DNA from: CAYYMD01 sp964480425
Lineage (GTDB): Bacteria > Planctomycetota > Phycisphaerae > SM23-33
DNA length: 14,569 bases
Assembly (NCBI GenBank): GCA_964480425.1
Contig: CAYZPY010000055.1
Coordinates: 1-14,569, forward strand
Reading direction: 5' to 3'
Position numbers and translations under genes: made by a program. The stretch's first letter is position 1, and every line of letters starts with the position of its first letter. Of this stretch, positions 13,231 to 14,569 are shown one piece after another. The notes beneath the pieces are model-generated. The model worked only from the letters and a program-made list of their open reading frames with translations. It made no database searches and was not told the DNA's origin.

Positions 13231-14569
13231 ATGTGCGGAAGAAACATGAACAGACGCCTGACGCGGTCGGTTCCGGTTATGGCGCTGCTGGTCTTCCTGG
13301 CGATCTGGGCGTCGTGCGGGCAGGTCGTCGCAAGTGTTCCCAGTTCCTACGATTTGCGCAATGTAGGCGGCACAAGTTATGTCACCAGTGTAAAAGACCA
13401 GAGTTCCTGCGGGGCGTGCTGGGCATTTGCGACCTACGGTGCACTGGAGAGTTACATCCTCAAAACGGGGACCGGCGGCATGAGCGGTGATCCGAACTAC
13501 TCCGAGAACGACCTAAAAAACAACCACGGCTTTGACCTGACCCACTGCGCCGGGGGTAATATCTGGATTTCGGCAGCGCACCTCAGCCGGCTCGACGGGC
13601 CCATAGACGAATCCGACGACCCGTACAATCCGCTTAGTGGAACGTCCACTACAACCGGTCCAAGGCAGCGATTTCTTGCAAACATGCTTGTCGGCGGCGT
13701 CAGCAAGGCCGGAATGATGAGCACCGGCGCGATGCACACCTCGATGTACTGGAACTCCGCAAACTACAATTCCACAAATTACACCTACTATTACAACGGG
13801 CCGAAAAGCGTGGGAACCAACCACGCCGTCACCGTAGTCGGTTGGGACGACAACAAGACAACCGCATCTCCCAGCAACGGCGCCTGGCTGGTCAAGGACT
13901 GCAAGGGAACCGCAACGCATAACAACGGCTACTTCTGGATATCCTACGACGACACGGTTGCGTGCAATACCGGCACGATTTTCGAGACCGCCGCCAACGA
14001 CGACATTAACGTCAACAAGTGCTACTACCACGATTACTACGGTCGTGTGGCCGTCAGCAACGAGACCGACGCCGCAAACGTCTTCACCTCCGGGAACACC
14101 ACCGAAGACCTTGTCGGCGTGGGGCTCTACACCGAGGGAGAGGGCTCCTACGTGGTGGAGGTGTACAACGGCAACGCATGCACTTCGGGGATCGGCGGCG
14201 CTACGAAACTCGCTTCGCAGACGATCAGCGGCATGCCACAGGGATACCGGACTGTAAGCTTCACCGGAAGTAACATAACTTTCCAGCCCAACACCACGTT
14301 TACAGTCATGGTGCACGTGCTGGGTTCGGGAGGCGCCGACGTTATGGCCTTCGACACCGCAAAGCAGGGCTATTGCAGCGGCTCGACCGCAGGACCGGGA
14401 GAAAGTTACTTCCTGGACAATTTGGGTCAATGGGTGGACGCGTTTAATTACAACTGGCCCGATCCTAATATTCAGACCGGCACCAGCAACTGGTGCATCA
14501 AGGCGTTTACAATACCGAGCTATTTGCTTTGTAAGGATTTTTGCGGGGCTGTGGTGGTTGAAGGACACG
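13231..14569 (+). CDS. Exported papain-family (C1A) cysteine protease with lectin-like domain, 3' end beyond the window
   Basis: An open frame of 446 codons that runs off the right edge. It has a signal peptide (NRRLTRSVPVMALLVFLAIW, cleavage near VVA, about residue 35), then a mature start SVPSSYDLRNVG typical of C1A proteases without a long prodomain. The catalytic region is VKDQSSCGACWAFATYGALE with oxyanion Gln57 and nucleophile Cys63. SVGTNHAVTVVGWDD holds His198. Where the family has K-N-S-W-G, this protein reads WLVKDCKG (Asp223 in place of Asn), then NNGYFWISYDD. From about residue 255 to 375 a beta-rich segment (DYYGRVAVSNETDAANVF, then VGVGLYTEGEGSYVVEVYNG) resembles the lectin-like domain that follows C1 domains in many bacterial and archaeal surface proteins. 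A PEP-CTERM tail may lie beyond 14569. The start could be 13219, 13231 (GGAAG upstream) or 13246. Confidence 0.85.
   Translation, partial: MCGRNMNRRLTRSVPVMALLVFLAIWASCGQVVASVPSSYDLRNVGGTSYVTSVKDQSSCGACWAFATYGALESYILKTGTGGMSGDPNYSENDLKNNHGFDLTHCAGGNIWISAAHLSRLDGPIDESDDPYNPLSGTSTTTGPRQRFLANMLVGGVSKAGMMSTGAMHTSMYWNSANYNSTNYTYYYNGPKSVGTNHAVTVVGWDDNKTTASPSNGAWLVKDCKGTATHNNGYFWISYDDTVACNTGTIFETAANDDINVNKCYYHDYYGRVAVSNETDAANVFTSGNTTEDLVGVGLYTEGEGSYVVEVYNGNACTSGIGGATKLASQTISGMPQGYRTVSFTGSNITFQPNTTFTVMVHVLGSGGADVMAFDTAKQGYCSGSTAGPGESYFLDNLGQWVDAFNYNWPDPNIQTGTSNWCIKAFTIPSYLLCKDFCGAVVVEGH

Noticed and set aside
13231..13340. Lipoprotein signal for the C1A protease (WASC)
   Set aside because: The residue three before the Cys is Trp, not Leu/Val/Ile, and a good signal-peptidase I site (VVA) follows.
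1..14569. CRISPR arrays, insertion sequences, phage genes
   Set aside because: No regularly spaced repeats, transposase or integrase motifs, or phage structural proteins were seen.

Overview
The window looks like a chromosomal segment from a Gram-negative planctomycete, most likely of the class Phycisphaerae. The evidence is a moderately high G+C content, a Kdo transferase (lipid A/LPS core), a Tat-signalled Gfo/Idh/MocA oxidoreductase, secreted TPR/metalloprotease and cysteine-protease-like proteins, and PEP-CTERM sorting tails (VPEP, then a hydrophobic stretch, then RKKR). The taxonomic call is an inference from gene content; there is no rRNA in the window to confirm it.

Left third (1-4963), all on the minus strand. 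Transcription runs right to left: waaA (Kdo transferase), proB (glutamate 5-kinase, overlapping the waaA stop), then after a near-consensus sigma-70 promoter rplM, rpsI, argC and the 5' end of argJ. An intrinsic terminator sits between rpsI and argC, only about 25 nt before the argC start codon, so the arginine genes must rely on readthrough or on control at that site.

Middle (4964-11360). A compact divergent promoter region with nested inverted repeats separates waaA from a plus-strand Gfo/Idh/MocA oxidoreductase. Convergent to that gene is a minus-strand pair: a 962-residue exported TPR/HExxH gluzincin-like protein followed by a small MazG-type pyrophosphohydrolase. Upstream of them is a 57-residue 2[4Fe-4S] ferredoxin with its own promoter, a 5'-terminal leader hairpin and a 14-bp terminator stem. 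On the plus strand is a PHP-domain phosphoesterase.

Right end (11361-14569), plus strand, the accessory-looking part. It begins with about 730 bp that hold no intact gene. This stretch contains a frameshifted remnant of a PEP-CTERM protein, then a very good sigma-70 promoter that starts a leader of about 350 nt rich in inverted repeats. The leader runs to an intact PEP-CTERM protein with a C39-like cysteine-protease fold. Then come an orphan PEP-CTERM tail of 26 codons and a papain-family (C1A) protease with a C-terminal lectin-like domain, cut off by the window end. So three PEP-CTERM tails, one intact, one orphan and one frameshifted, lie within 1.7 kb. This suggests a zone of duplication and decay of exported cysteine-protease-like proteins. 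The most interesting items are the structured leader RNA, the PEP-CTERM remnants, and the C1A protease whose usual catalytic Asn is replaced by Asp.

I saw no CRISPR array, insertion sequence, tRNA or rRNA.
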